16,773 bases of DNA from Clostridiales bacterium (GTDB lineage: Bacteria; Bacillota; Clostridia; Oscillospirales; Acutalibacteraceae): contig JAAZGX010000190.1 in assembly GCA_012511005.1 (NCBI GenBank), positions 1 to 16,773 on the forward strand. Direction: 5' to 3'. A model generated the notes under the pieces. That model was not told where the DNA came from. It saw only the letters and a list, made by a program, of their open reading frames with translations, and ran no database searches. Made by a program: the position numbers and the translations under genes. Shown piece by piece: positions 1-7,504 of the stretch; positions within the stretch are counted from its first letter, which is position 1, and each line of letters begins with the position of its first letter.

Positions 1-248
1 ATACAAAGGTTTATAAGCTATCGGGCGGCGAGCAGCAAAGAGTGGCTCTTGCAAGACTAATGCTTAAAAAGTGTGATATTATCCTCGCAGATGAACCGAC
101 CGGCTCGCTCGACGATGGCAACGCTAAAGCTGTTATGGATATCCTTTGTAAAATGAACGAACAGGGAAAAACAATTATTCTCGTCACTCACAATGAAAAG
201 ATTATGGCACAGGCGAAAAAGGTTGTAAAGTTGAGCGGGGAAAATTAA
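1..248 (+). CDS. ABC transporter ATP-binding protein, 3' end only (LolD/MacB-like)
   Basis: The gene enters from outside the window; the first complete in-frame codon is at position 3, leaving 81 visible residues. These hold the C-terminal half of an ABC ATPase: signature motif LSGGEQQRVALAR, Walker B and D-loop in DIILADEPTGSLD, and the switch histidine in IILVTHN, ending shortly after at a TAA. An LSGGEQQRVALAR signature with DEPTGSLD is typical of the MacB/LolD/FtsE-like group that exports peptides or lipoproteins, or acts in antimicrobial-peptide resistance, but the substrate cannot be told from this fragment. The protein would act on the cytoplasmic face of the membrane with a permease partner. 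No permease follows it: the next 148 bases are non-coding and contain a hairpin, so the partner must be upstream if it is in this operon. The GTG at 42 is inside the signature motif and is not a start. Confidence 0.93.
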   Translation, partial: TKVYKLSGGEQQRVALARLMLKKCDIILADEPTGSLDDGNAKAVMDILCKMNEQGKTIILVTHNEKIMAQAKKVVKLSGEN

Positions 249-356
249 AAACAGTGTATTTGAATATTTGGGTTAATAAGACTGTTTATACACCGATTAT
301 TATGTACTGCTCATAAAAACTCATTTGTATGTGTGAAATAAATATTACTGTATATA

Positions 357-398
357 AAACCGGTAAAATCTTTAAGTGATTTTACCGGTTTTCTTTTT
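357..398. terminator. Hairpin terminator between convergent genes
   Basis: A perfect 14-bp inverted repeat, AAACCGGTAAAATC (357-370) and GATTTTACCGGTTT (378-391), encloses a 7-base loop. On the + strand it is followed by TTCTTTTT, a good U-run for the ABC ATPase transcript. On the minus strand the stem begins six bases after the GH84 stop codon and is followed by TTTATATA, a weaker U-run, so it probably serves both converging transcripts. The stretch 249-356 shows nothing else I can name. Confidence 0.85.
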
Positions 399-2049
399 AC
401 TTTTCTATTGCTTGCTGTACCGCTTCCCTCAGGCAAAAGCCTGTTAAAATAGTAGCATCTTTGTCATATTGCTCTGCTTTATTTAATAGCTCATTTTTCG
501 TATCATTGTCACATGTGCACAGAACTTCAAGCGTAAGTTTTAGTATTTCACAACACTTTTCAAATTTTTCAGACCAGCGTTTAAGCTCGTTAAAGAGCGG
601 ATTTTCTATATCCTTTAGCATTTCTGAGCAAAAAAAGGCATTATCTAAATACTCTGTTAATATAGCGAATGCTTCTATCTGTTTGCCCGTATTTAAGAGG
701 AATTGTGCTTTTGAAAGAGTTTCACTAAGGAATACTGAGCTGCTTTTTGTAAGACAGGATACTTGCAGATGGTCAGAAAAGTATTTGAATAAATCTGCTT
801 TTTCACCTAATATAGTTTTTAATGCGTAGTCATAGCTTTCCTCTTTGTTATAGCTTTTTGGGTTCCAAAGATAATCCGCAATTGTAAGCAGCGGGATTTT
901 TGAACATTCGGCATATTCCATTACATTTGAAATTATCCCGTCACAGTAGCGGTAAAGGTTCTCTTCTCTCCCCTCAATAGGCCCTAAATGCATTTCATTC
1001 CACATTTCCGCGTCATTTACGGGAAAATTGTCCCAATACAAAGGCTTGTGGCGCGTGTTTTCGATAAACCGAATTGCCTCAAGCACGGTTAACTCCTGTG
1101 AGCAGATATTTCGCCCCGTCCAGAAAATTTTTATCTCACTGTCAAGTCCCCTGCCAAGCTTTGAAATAAAATACTCGTCCCCTTTTCCGTGGTATTGTAG
1201 CGGGCACATTGTAAACTCTATGTCTTTATCAAGTTTTTTAAGCTCATAATAAACACTGTTTACAAGGTCAATATGAGCGTTGACAGTTTCGCCGTATTTT
1301 TCAATATCCCCCTCGTATTGAAGTGTTTCCGGTATATCGTCTAAAAGCAGCCCGAACCTTTTTACACCTATATCATAAATAGATTTGATTTTCGTAATAA
1401 GAGTGTCAAAATCATTTTTATTTGTATAACGCATATCTAATCCCGGAGCGATACAGTAATGAAAGTCAAGCTCATTTTCTGTACTGAATAAAAACAGCTC
1501 TTTTAGTTCATTACGCTTATTTTCAGGGTAAAGCTCCCGCCACTTCGCGCGGTGGTACTCATCGTCTTTCGGAGCATAGAAAAATGTGTTCATACCATGC
1601 CTTGACATAAGGCGCATAACACTTTTTCGCGTTTCCGTTTCCCACAGATTACCGTAAAACCCCTCAATATAACCGCGCATTGAAAACAGCGGATAATCCT
1701 CTATTTTTCCGGCTTTAAGTGTCTTTTCATTCAATAGCTTTGCAAGCGTGCAAAGTGCTCTGAAAAGTCCCCTCTTGCTCGTTATTGTAATATCACAATC
1801 GCCCTTTTCGGAAATAGAAATTGTGTATTTTTCATCGCTTATTTTCCGTGTTTCTTCGATATAAAGAGAGTTTTTGTCGTCTGTGAGAATTATATTAATG
1901 TTTAGCTCACCCTTTCTTTCTTTCGAAAGTTCATCTTCAAGAAACGAAAGTGCATATTCAGAAAAGTCACCCGTCGTGAAAATTTCAGGTATAAAGCTGT
2001 ATAAAATTTCGCCGTAAAGCTCATACTTTTGTGGTTTTGGATATATCAT
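397..2049 (-). CDS. GH84 beta-N-acetylglucosaminidase (O-GlcNAcase/hyaluronidase family), cytoplasmic
   Basis: This 550-residue protein should hydrolyse terminal beta-linked N-acetylglucosamine by substrate-assisted catalysis. Residues 1 to about 120 resemble the GH20b-like N-domain that precedes GH84 barrels (start IYPKPQ). The barrel follows: RGYIEGFYG at 125-133, FYAPKDDEYHRAKWRELYP near 157-175, the Asp-Asp catalytic pair D237-D238 in RFGLLLDDIP, FWTGRNI at 309-315, and YWDNFPVND at 338-346, all family hallmarks. The last ~140 residues form a helical tail. Bacterial GH84 enzymes are often secreted and multimodular; this one has no signal peptide, anchor or carbohydrate-binding module, so I infer a cytosolic enzyme acting on imported oligosaccharides. 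The ATG overlaps the upstream TGA stop as ATGA. An AAAGGAG lies 13 bases upstream, rather far, so translation is probably coupled. It is the last gene of its operon. Natural substrate unknown. Confidence 0.93.
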   Translation of the reverse strand: MIYPKPQKYELYGEILYSFIPEIFTTGDFSEYALSFLEDELSKERKGELNINIILTDDKNSLYIEETRKISDEKYTISISEKGDCDITITSKRGLFRALCTLAKLLNEKTLKAGKIEDYPLFSMRGYIEGFYGNLWETETRKSVMRLMSRHGMNTFFYAPKDDEYHRAKWRELYPENKRNELKELFLFSTENELDFHYCIAPGLDMRYTNKNDFDTLITKIKSIYDIGVKRFGLLLDDIPETLQYEGDIEKYGETVNAHIDLVNSVYYELKKLDKDIEFTMCPLQYHGKGDEYFISKLGRGLDSEIKIFWTGRNICSQELTVLEAIRFIENTRHKPLYWDNFPVNDAEMWNEMHLGPIEGREENLYRYCDGIISNVMEYAECSKIPLLTIADYLWNPKSYNKEESYDYALKTILGEKADLFKYFSDHLQVSCLTKSSSVFLSETLSKAQFLLNTGKQIEAFAILTEYLDNAFFCSEMLKDIENPLFNELKRWSEKFEKCCEILKLTLEVLCTCDNDTKNELLNKAEQYDKDATILTGFCLREAVQQAIEK

Positions 2050-2783
2050 ATCGAAATAATATCTCCTTTATATTTTTTAATAAACTCCTCATTAATCTCG
2101 TCGCCGCCGTCAATATTGCTGCTTGACCAAACCTCTGCGGTTATGCCGTCGTCACTTAAAAACTCAATGGTTCTTGCTGTAATAGCATTTAAGAGTAGCG
2201 CACCTATAACAGTGGAAGTTGGTGCGGCATTTCTGTTTAATGCGGGAAAATAAACGGAAGCGTCACCAACACAGCCCATATTATCAAGCACAATGTCAGC
2301 GAGTTCAAAAAGCCTTTTTCCGCTTTTGTGGCGGGATTTGCCTGACATTGTGTGATTTATGCTCGTCAGTCCCACTACCTTAACACCTTTATTTTTGCAA
2401 AGCTCTGCCATATCAACCGGTACACCGTTTCTGCCCGAATTTGAAATAATTACGATTGTATCCCCTTCTTTAATTTCATATCGGTTAAAAAGTATCTCTG
2501 CGTACCCTTCGAGCCTTTCTACCATTGTGCTTTTATGTGCAGATTCGTTCAGTAAAAGTGATGTTTCAAGAATCGCTCTGACATTGGCAAGCCCGCCTGC
2601 TCTGTAAAAAACCTCTTGTGCTAAAAGAGATGAGTGTCCCGTTCCGAAAAAGAAAATATTGTGTGATGATTTGATTGTATCAGCAAAAAGCCGTGCGCAC
2701 TCGTCTATTTTCTCCATTTGTGTTGACAGCACTTTTGTAATAATATTTTCTATATTCTCAATATACTCTATTGCTTTACTCAT
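2046..2783 (-). CDS. SIS-domain phosphosugar-binding protein (UPF0309/COG4821-like)
   Basis: A 245-residue soluble protein with one SIS domain, the fold that binds phosphosugars in isomerases, etherases and sugar-responsive regulators. Visible signatures are FFFGTGHSS at 44-52 and VIISNSGRNG at 111-120, which form the phosphate-binding loops. A conserved C-terminal stretch follows (SVYFPALNRNAAPTSTVIGALLLNAI, about residues 176-201). The layout fits the uncharacterised UPF0309 family rather than MurNAc-6-phosphate etherase MurQ, which is longer. Its place between an amino-sugar kinase and a GH84 hexosaminidase suggests its ligand is an amino-sugar phosphate, but whether it catalyses a reaction is not established. 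Its ATG is preceded by GAGGGG at 7 bases, and it overlaps the kinase gene by 8 bases and the GH84 gene by 4, so all three are almost certainly one transcript. Confidence 0.88.
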   Translation of the reverse strand: MSKAIEYIENIENIITKVLSTQMEKIDECARLFADTIKSSHNIFFFGTGHSSLLAQEVFYRAGGLANVRAILETSLLLNESAHKSTMVERLEGYAEILFNRYEIKEGDTIVIISNSGRNGVPVDMAELCKNKGVKVVGLTSINHTMSGKSRHKSGKRLFELADIVLDNMGCVGDASVYFPALNRNAAPTSTVIGALLLNAITARTIEFLSDDGITAEVWSSSNIDGGDEINEEFIKKYKGDIISI

Positions 2784-3687
2784 TTATTTGCCCCTCTCTA
2801 ATAGCCGCTAAAACCGCACCTATTACTGGCGGGTTTGTTAGAAGCCCTACCTCAATATTCGGGAAATCTTTCTTTATAAATTGTTTAAATATATTCAGAT
2901 AGCTTTCATTATGCTGGAATACACCGCCCCAAGTGCCAAGGGTTTTACATAAAGGCAGGTTAACTAAAAGTGCCGCTGTAGTTTCGGCTAATTGTTTTGC
3001 ATTGTTAATAAGTATTTGATTTGCAACTTCATCACTATTTTTTGCGCACTCAAATACCTTTGGAGTAAACTTTGCAATAGCACTTCTTTCCATAGGAGGG
3101 TTGTAGAAAATGTCAATGAGTTCAAGGTAATCATCTATATTAAAATAGTCTCTAACCATTTCTGTAAGCTTTGTTTCCGGAGCGCTTTTTTCATGCCCTC
3201 TTATAGCGGCTTTTAGGGCATCTAACGCTATGTGGTAAGAAGAGCCTTCGTCACCTAAAATATACCCCCACCCGCCCGTATGTATAATGGTGCCGTCTTT
3301 CGTTCTTCCCGCCGCCATAGAGCCTGTTCCGCTTATTACAACAGCGCATTCGTGAGCTGTGTCAAGTCCCATAAGCGCAATATAAACATCACTGTCCATA
3401 ATCACTTTATCGGCTGGAATAACGCCTTCAGCGAACGCTTTTGTTTCCTCTTCATTCGCACGCTCACTTATTGCCGACATTCCGATAAAAGCAGCGTGAA
3501 ACCACCCAATGCCGCACGCATCTAATAACCACCTAATAATCTCACTCATATTTTCCTTCGCAAGCGGCAATCCTATTGAATTGTAGTTTATACTTTTGCC
3601 GTCAGCCTTGGCAATAATATTCCCGTTTGCGTCCGCTACAACGGCAGTTGTTCGCGTTCCGCCTCCGTCAATTCCAAGATAATACAA
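2776..3687 (-). CDS. N-acetylglucosamine kinase-like BadF/BadG/BcrA/BcrD-family ATPase
   Basis: A 303-residue ASKHA-fold kinase expected to phosphorylate GlcNAc (or a related sugar such as MurNAc) with ATP in the cytosol. The phosphate-1 loop is GIDGGGTRTT at 5-14. The region around D98/D100 (MDSDVYIAL) matches the family's catalytic-aspartate segment. Phosphate-2 is ISGTGSMAAG at 118-127, followed by GGWGYILGDEGSSYH at 138-152, the diagnostic block of NAGK-type kinases. The adenosine region is GTWGGVFQ near 251-258. The start is TTG at 3687, chosen because AGGGGTGA lies 4 bases upstream and no ATG or GTG in frame fits. It is the promoter-proximal gene of the operon. Fold and family are clear; substrate choice between GlcNAc, MurNAc and glucosamine is inferred from the GH84 partner. 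Confidence 0.9.
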   Translation of the reverse strand: MYYLGIDGGGTRTTAVVADANGNIIAKADGKSINYNSIGLPLAKENMSEIIRWLLDACGIGWFHAAFIGMSAISERANEEETKAFAEGVIPADKVIMDSDVYIALMGLDTAHECAVVISGTGSMAAGRTKDGTIIHTGGWGYILGDEGSSYHIALDALKAAIRGHEKSAPETKLTEMVRDYFNIDDYLELIDIFYNPPMERSAIAKFTPKVFECAKNSDEVANQILINNAKQLAETTAALLVNLPLCKTLGTWGGVFQHNESYLNIFKQFIKKDFPNIEVGLLTNPPVIGAVLAAIREGQINE

Positions 3688-3709
3688 TATATCACCCCTA
3701 TTTTTAAAT

Positions 3710-3729
3710 AAGTATACATAATATACCTT
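3710..3729. promoter_or_regulatory. Possible operator palindrome over the -10 box of the GlcNAc operon
   Basis: AAGTATA (3710-3716) and TATACCTT (3722-3729) form an imperfect inverted repeat around CATAA, overlapping the -10 box and the end of the spacer of the minus-strand promoter. A repressor bound there would block RNA polymerase. Part of the symmetry could simply come from the AT-rich -10 element, so this is tentative. Confidence 0.35.
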
Positions 3730-3739
3730 TGTTTTTCAA
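3711..3739 (-). promoter_or_regulatory. Sigma-70/SigA-type promoter of the GlcNAc operon
   Basis: Read on the minus strand: TTGAAA at 3739-3734, a 17-base spacer, and TATACT at 3716-3711. Both boxes are close to consensus and the spacing is optimal. The predicted start of transcription lies about 15 bases before the kinase Shine-Dalgarno sequence. Confidence 0.8.
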
Positions 3740-3746
3740 GATTAAC

Positions 3747-3777
3747 TTTACAATTTAAAATATTGTGTTACTATTAT
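3747..3777 (+). promoter_or_regulatory. Candidate promoter of the ceramidase-like gene
   Basis: TTTACA (3747-3752) and TATTAT (3772-3777) are good boxes, but the 19-base spacer is longer than ideal. The predicted start lies just upstream of the strong AAGGAGGA ribosome site (3793-3800), which sits 10 bases before the ATG. Confidence 0.45.
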
Positions 3778-3810
3778 ATAAAAATATATTTTAAGGAGGA
3801 TTAACACTAT

Positions 3811-5256
3811 ATGTCAAAAGCACTTGAAATAACCGGTAAAGCTCTTAAAAGAAGAATGATAAGAAAAGGCAAGAAACTGTTAAAAGCTAACCCTGCGCCT
3901 GAAATTCCGAAAGCGCAGTTCGATAAGCTGACAAAACCCGCCGCAGAATTTTTCACAGCAGGCTTTGCAAGGGCTGATATAATGCCTGATGATATTCCGA
4001 AAAAACGCTATTATATTGCGGGTTACAGCGCATATAACCCCGCAAAAGGCATTCTTGACGCTATGACTACGAGCGCCATATACTTGGACGATAATTCAGG
4101 TCGCGGCGGTGTCGTTTTCGTATCTGTAGACAGCGTTGGACTTTCAAGCTATGATGTAAATCTTGCAAGAGAGAACTTAACAGAGTTCACACGGAACACG
4201 GGCTGCCGCAGCATAAACATTTGCAGTACTCATAACCATGCCGGTATAGATACTATCGGTATGTGGGGACCAATTCCGATAACGGGCAGGAACAAAAAGT
4301 ATATGGAAATAGTCCACAAAGCTATTAAAGATGTTGTGCTTCGCGCTTATGAAAACCGCCGTGACGGCTCACTTTTCTACGGAAAAAAGGAAAGTGAGGA
4401 TATCCAAAGGGATTCTCGTCTGCCTCATGTTTACAACAAAGATTTAACACGGCTTCGCTTCGTGCCAAATGACGGCAGTCGTGAAATCTGGATGCTCAAC
4501 TACGCATCTCATACGGAGTCAATGTTAGGTCACAACAACCTTGTAAGCGGCGACTTTGCTACATATATGAGAAATGATATTGAAAAGAACGCCAATGCAG
4601 ACGCTATTTATTTTGTAGGTGCAATAGGCGGGCTTATAAGGCTTAAAGAACTTGACCCTGACAATGTAAAGTCTACCATATTAGGCGGCGAATCGCTTGC
4701 AAGAACGGCATGTGCAATAGAGGACGAAAGAAAGCTTGATCCTGTAATCAATATTTTACGACAAGAATATTATTCACCTGCCGATAACTACTTGCTTGCA
4801 ACAATCTGCGACCTTGGTCTTGTTAAAAACACAAGACAAGCTACAAGCATAGGCACACTTAATATGTCTATAAAAACAGAAATGACATATTTTGAAATAG
4901 GCGACCTTAAAATGCTCCTACTTCCGAGCGAGCTTTTCCCGGAGCTTGCCTATGGCGGATATTTGAGTGCCGAAGAGTCGGCAGAGGGTAAATCTCCTGA
5001 TATTAACCCAAAACCTCTCATAGAAATAGCAGATGATAAAGACTTATTAATTTTCGGCGTTTCAAATGATTTTACGGGCTATGTTGTTCCGCCTAATGAC
5101 TTTTTACTAAACCCCGATATGCCCTATATTGAAAAAGGTAAAGATAGATTAGATAGAACACACTATGAAGAAACAAACTCTTTAGGACCCGCCACAGCAC
5201 ACACGATAGCTGATACTTTCGCGGGGATAATGGAAACGGTCAAGGCAGCAGAATAG
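3811..5256 (+). CDS. Neutral/alkaline non-lysosomal ceramidase-like zinc hydrolase, no signal peptide
   Basis: A 481-residue protein related to the N-terminal catalytic domain of neutral ceramidases, zinc amidases that split the N-acyl bond of ceramide. By motif comparison with the Pseudomonas enzyme, the zinc-site residues appear conserved: H141 in STHNHAG (139-145), H234 in LNYASHTESM, E374 in LLLPSELFPE, and Y424 in NDFTGYVVPP. The start is fixed by AAGGAGGA 10 bases upstream of the ATG. Known bacterial ceramidases are usually exported, with a C-terminal immunoglobulin-like domain. This one has no signal peptide, only a basic helix (KRRMIRKGKKLL) near residues 13-24, and stops soon after the catalytic domain. 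It is monocistronic, divergent from the GlcNAc operon and closed by a hairpin. Many members in Clostridia lie in sugar loci and have untested substrates, so ceramidase activity is not assured. Confidence 0.8.
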   Translation: MSKALEITGKALKRRMIRKGKKLLKANPAPEIPKAQFDKLTKPAAEFFTAGFARADIMPDDIPKKRYYIAGYSAYNPAKGILDAMTTSAIYLDDNSGRGGVVFVSVDSVGLSSYDVNLARENLTEFTRNTGCRSINICSTHNHAGIDTIGMWGPIPITGRNKKYMEIVHKAIKDVVLRAYENRRDGSLFYGKKESEDIQRDSRLPHVYNKDLTRLRFVPNDGSREIWMLNYASHTESMLGHNNLVSGDFATYMRNDIEKNANADAIYFVGAIGGLIRLKELDPDNVKSTILGGESLARTACAIEDERKLDPVINILRQEYYSPADNYLLATICDLGLVKNTRQATSIGTLNMSIKTEMTYFEIGDLKMLLLPSELFPELAYGGYLSAEESAEGKSPDINPKPLIEIADDKDLLIFGVSNDFTGYVVPPNDFLLNPDMPYIEKGKDRLDRTHYEETNSLGPATAHTIADTFAGIMETVKAAE

Positions 5257-5261
5257 AAAAA

Positions 5262-5304
5262 ATATAAAACTGAGTATAAAGCGAAAGCCTTGTACTCAGT
5301 TTTT
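5262..5304. terminator. Bidirectional hairpin terminator
   Basis: AAAACTGAGTA (5266-5276) pairs with TACTCAGTTTT (5293-5303); the inner part can extend to a GC-closed GAAA tetraloop. On + it ends in a T-run after the ceramidase-like gene; on minus it is followed by ATATTTTTTC, serving the LRR gene that ends at 5362. Confidence 0.8.
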
Positions 5305-5308
5305 AATT

Positions 5309-5329
5309 GAAAATGGAAAATGGAAAATT
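5309..5329. repeat. Short tandem repeat, 7-bp unit x3
   Basis: GAAAATG, GAAAATG and GAAAATT follow one another directly just beyond the terminator, in the 58-base gap before the LRR gene's stop. No coding or hairpin potential was seen in it. Confidence 0.6.
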
Positions 5330-5361
5330 ATCGGTCTGCAACGCATTACAAATTGAAGTTT

Positions 5362-7467
5362 TCAGTTTGCATTAACCGCCAAATTCAATATGGCGGCATA
5401 GTCATTTATATCAAAATCCATATTAGCTATATCTACATTTGCCGCATCAAAATATGCGTTAAAAAGTGAAATATGATTGTTTAAGGCGCTGTTTGAAAGG
5501 AATACATCAAGCGCGTCAATTACACTGTCGCCATTTATGTCGCCTTTTATAACCACAGTAATCTCGTCAAGTACTATACCGTCTTTAAAAAGCTTAACGC
5601 CACATCCTGTACCAACTATATCAAGCGGGCTTAAAGGTACTTCATTTTTATATATAACGATACTGTTTTGCTTAAAATCCCGTAAAATATCTGAAGTGGT
5701 TTTTTTAAGGGCAACGCCTCTTAAAAAGCCGTTTTCATTATCAATGCTAAGAGTTGAATTGACTTTTAGCTCAAGTTTTTTCGGCAAGGTTTTACCGACA
5801 GATAAGTTTAATAAAGCCGTATAGTCATTTATATCAAAATCTATATTAGCCGTATCCATGTTTGCCGCATCTAAATATATATCAGAAAGTGAAGCGTGAT
5901 TGTTTAGGGCGCTGTTTGAAAGGAATGCGTCAAGCGCGTCAACGGCGCCGTCGCCGTTTAGGTCGCCTTTGACTACAATTTTCAGGGTGTCAAGCACTGT
6001 TTTCTCTTCAATAAGTCTGATTTCACAGCCTGTGCCTGCTATGCCGCTGCCTTTTAGCTGTTTGCCGTCTTTATATAACTCAATATTCGTGTTTTGAAGT
6101 CCTAAGATTATATCTCCGGCACTGTTATTTCCCGCTTCGGCATAAAATCTGCGTAAATCGTCATCAATACCATACACGGACTGCTCTTTTAGCTTAAACC
6201 AATCAATAAAAACATACGGTATGTTGTTATAGACAGCGTACTGCTCGGCAGTGCTTTTATCAAAACAGCGTATAACGAATTCTGCACTTGTAAAGTCAAA
6301 TACACCGTCAGAAATATCTGTTACGCTCCTTGGGATTGTAACGCTTTTAAGAGATGCGCAGCCAGAAAAAGCTCGTTTACCAATACTTTTTACGCTTTGT
6401 GGTATTATAACGCTTGAAAGCGAGGCACAGCCAAAAAAAGCTCTGTCGCCTATACTTTTTACGCTGTTTGGGATTTTTATGCTCATAAGAGAAGCGCAGC
6501 CGGAAAAAGCCCAGTCATCTATACCTATCAAACTATCAGGAATTATAATGCCTATAAGAGAGGTGCAGCCCCAAAAAGCCGAATCAGGAACGCGTGTAAC
6601 GCTATTTCCTATAGTTACATTTAACAGTGAGGTACAACTGTCAAATGCGCTGTTACCAATACTCGTTACACTATCGGGAATTGTAACTTCTTGAAGATTT
6701 TTGCAATTATAAAAAGCTGACTCCCCTATTTGTGTTACACTGTTTCCTATTGTAATACCCGTTAGCTTAACAGCACTGTCAAACGCAGCTTCTTTAATAC
6801 TTGTGACACTGTTCGGTATCGTATATATACCAGACTTTTTGCACGGATATTGTATTAGCTTTGTGGCATTTTTATTAAATAGAACGCCGTCTATGCTGCT
6901 GTAATTTATATTTCCCGCGGCTACGTTTATAGCAGTTAATGACAAACAGCCTAAAAATGCATAATTCCCTATGCTAATTACACTTTCCGGAATAGTTACA
7001 CTTAAAAGCGAAACACATTCAAAAAACACTGCACTTCCTAATATATTTACACTATTCGGAATTTCAATTTCCGTTAAAGAAGAACAGCCGTAAAATGCAC
7101 CGTTTCCAATGTTGGTTATACTATTCGGAATTATTACGCTTAATAAAGATGTACAGTCATAAAATGTTGCGTCATTAATACTCTTAATGTCACTTAGAAT
7201 TGTTATGTGTGTAAGAGATGTACAGTCAGAAAACGCCCATTTGGCAATTTCCACAACAGGCAAACCGCCTATTTCAGAGGGGACAGTTAAAGCTCCGGTA
7301 ACTGTTTTTTTACAATCAGTAATAATAACACCGGTGCCGTTATTGTTCTGTTCATAATATAGTACATCCTGCCAGTTTGCCGCAAAAGCTTTCAAAGGAT
7401 TAGTAAAAGGGATTACCATAAAAGTAAACGCCAAGACTAAAACAATTGAAATTAGCCTCTTTACCAT
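5362..7467 (-). CDS. Secreted BspA-like leucine-rich-repeat protein with two dockerin-like modules
   Basis: A 701-residue exported protein. Residues 1-30 are a signal peptide (basic MVKR, hydrophobic core, cleavage near AFA). Residues about 60-400 hold roughly a dozen 23-residue LRR_5/BspA repeats with the pattern SIGxxAFxGCxSLxxVxIPxSV, interrupted near 190-215 by a spacer (SSIDGVLFNKNATKLIQYP), common in this family. The C-terminal third is a duplicated module of about 141 residues, each ending in an EF-hand-like dockerin segment: GDLNGDGAVDALD from 501 and GDINGDSVIDALD from 642, each followed by a degenerate second loop (DFDINDY). BspA-like LRRs mediate adhesion or protein binding; dockerins bind cohesins and calcium. 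No sortase motif or transmembrane anchor is present, so attachment may be through the dockerin-like part. Start ATG has AAGGGGG close upstream. The gene is monocistronic. Ligand unknown. Confidence 0.9.
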   Translation of the reverse strand: MVKRLISIVLVLAFTFMVIPFTNPLKAFAANWQDVLYYEQNNNGTGVIITDCKKTVTGALTVPSEIGGLPVVEIAKWAFSDCTSLTHITILSDIKSINDATFYDCTSLLSVIIPNSITNIGNGAFYGCSSLTEIEIPNSVNILGSAVFFECVSLLSVTIPESVISIGNYAFLGCLSLTAINVAAGNINYSSIDGVLFNKNATKLIQYPCKKSGIYTIPNSVTSIKEAAFDSAVKLTGITIGNSVTQIGESAFYNCKNLQEVTIPDSVTSIGNSAFDSCTSLLNVTIGNSVTRVPDSAFWGCTSLIGIIIPDSLIGIDDWAFSGCASLMSIKIPNSVKSIGDRAFFGCASLSSVIIPQSVKSIGKRAFSGCASLKSVTIPRSVTDISDGVFDFTSAEFVIRCFDKSTAEQYAVYNNIPYVFIDWFKLKEQSVYGIDDDLRRFYAEAGNNSAGDIILGLQNTNIELYKDGKQLKGSGIAGTGCEIRLIEEKTVLDTLKIVVKGDLNGDGAVDALDAFLSNSALNNHASLSDIYLDAANMDTANIDFDINDYTALLNLSVGKTLPKKLELKVNSTLSIDNENGFLRGVALKKTTSDILRDFKQNSIVIYKNEVPLSPLDIVGTGCGVKLFKDGIVLDEITVVIKGDINGDSVIDALDVFLSNSALNNHISLFNAYFDAANVDIANMDFDINDYAAILNLAVNAN
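5400..5975. repeat. In-gene direct repeat encoding the dockerin-like module
   Basis: The stretch starting at 5400 recurs starting at 5823, an offset of 423 bases (141 codons, frame kept). By eye about four fifths of the bases match over roughly 150 bases, including an identical GGCGCTGTTTGAAAGGAAT. It reflects internal duplication of the C-terminal module of the LRR gene. Confidence 0.75.
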
Positions 7468-7504
7468 AAGCCCCCTTCTTTCTATTTATAGTGAAGTATT
7501 CTTT

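Noticed and set aside
461..829. Open frame of 122 codons on + opposite the GH84 gene
   Set aside because: Antisense shadow of the C-terminal helical region of GH84; no ribosome site or recognisable family.
2046..2783. Annotation of the SIS protein as MurQ (MurNAc-6-phosphate etherase)
   Set aside because: It is about 50 residues shorter than MurQ and its motifs fit the UPF0309 group; only the SIS fold is shared.
6251..6694. Open frame of 147 codons on + opposite the LRR gene, with internally repetitive protein
   Set aside because: The repetition (LREAQPEKA-like) mirrors the LRR codon repeats on the other strand; the minus strand has the signal peptide, promoter and family pattern.
6330..7230. 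Regular repeats that could suggest a CRISPR-like or satellite array
   Set aside because: The period of 69 bases equals 23 codons, units are diverged, and they encode the LRR_5 consensus.
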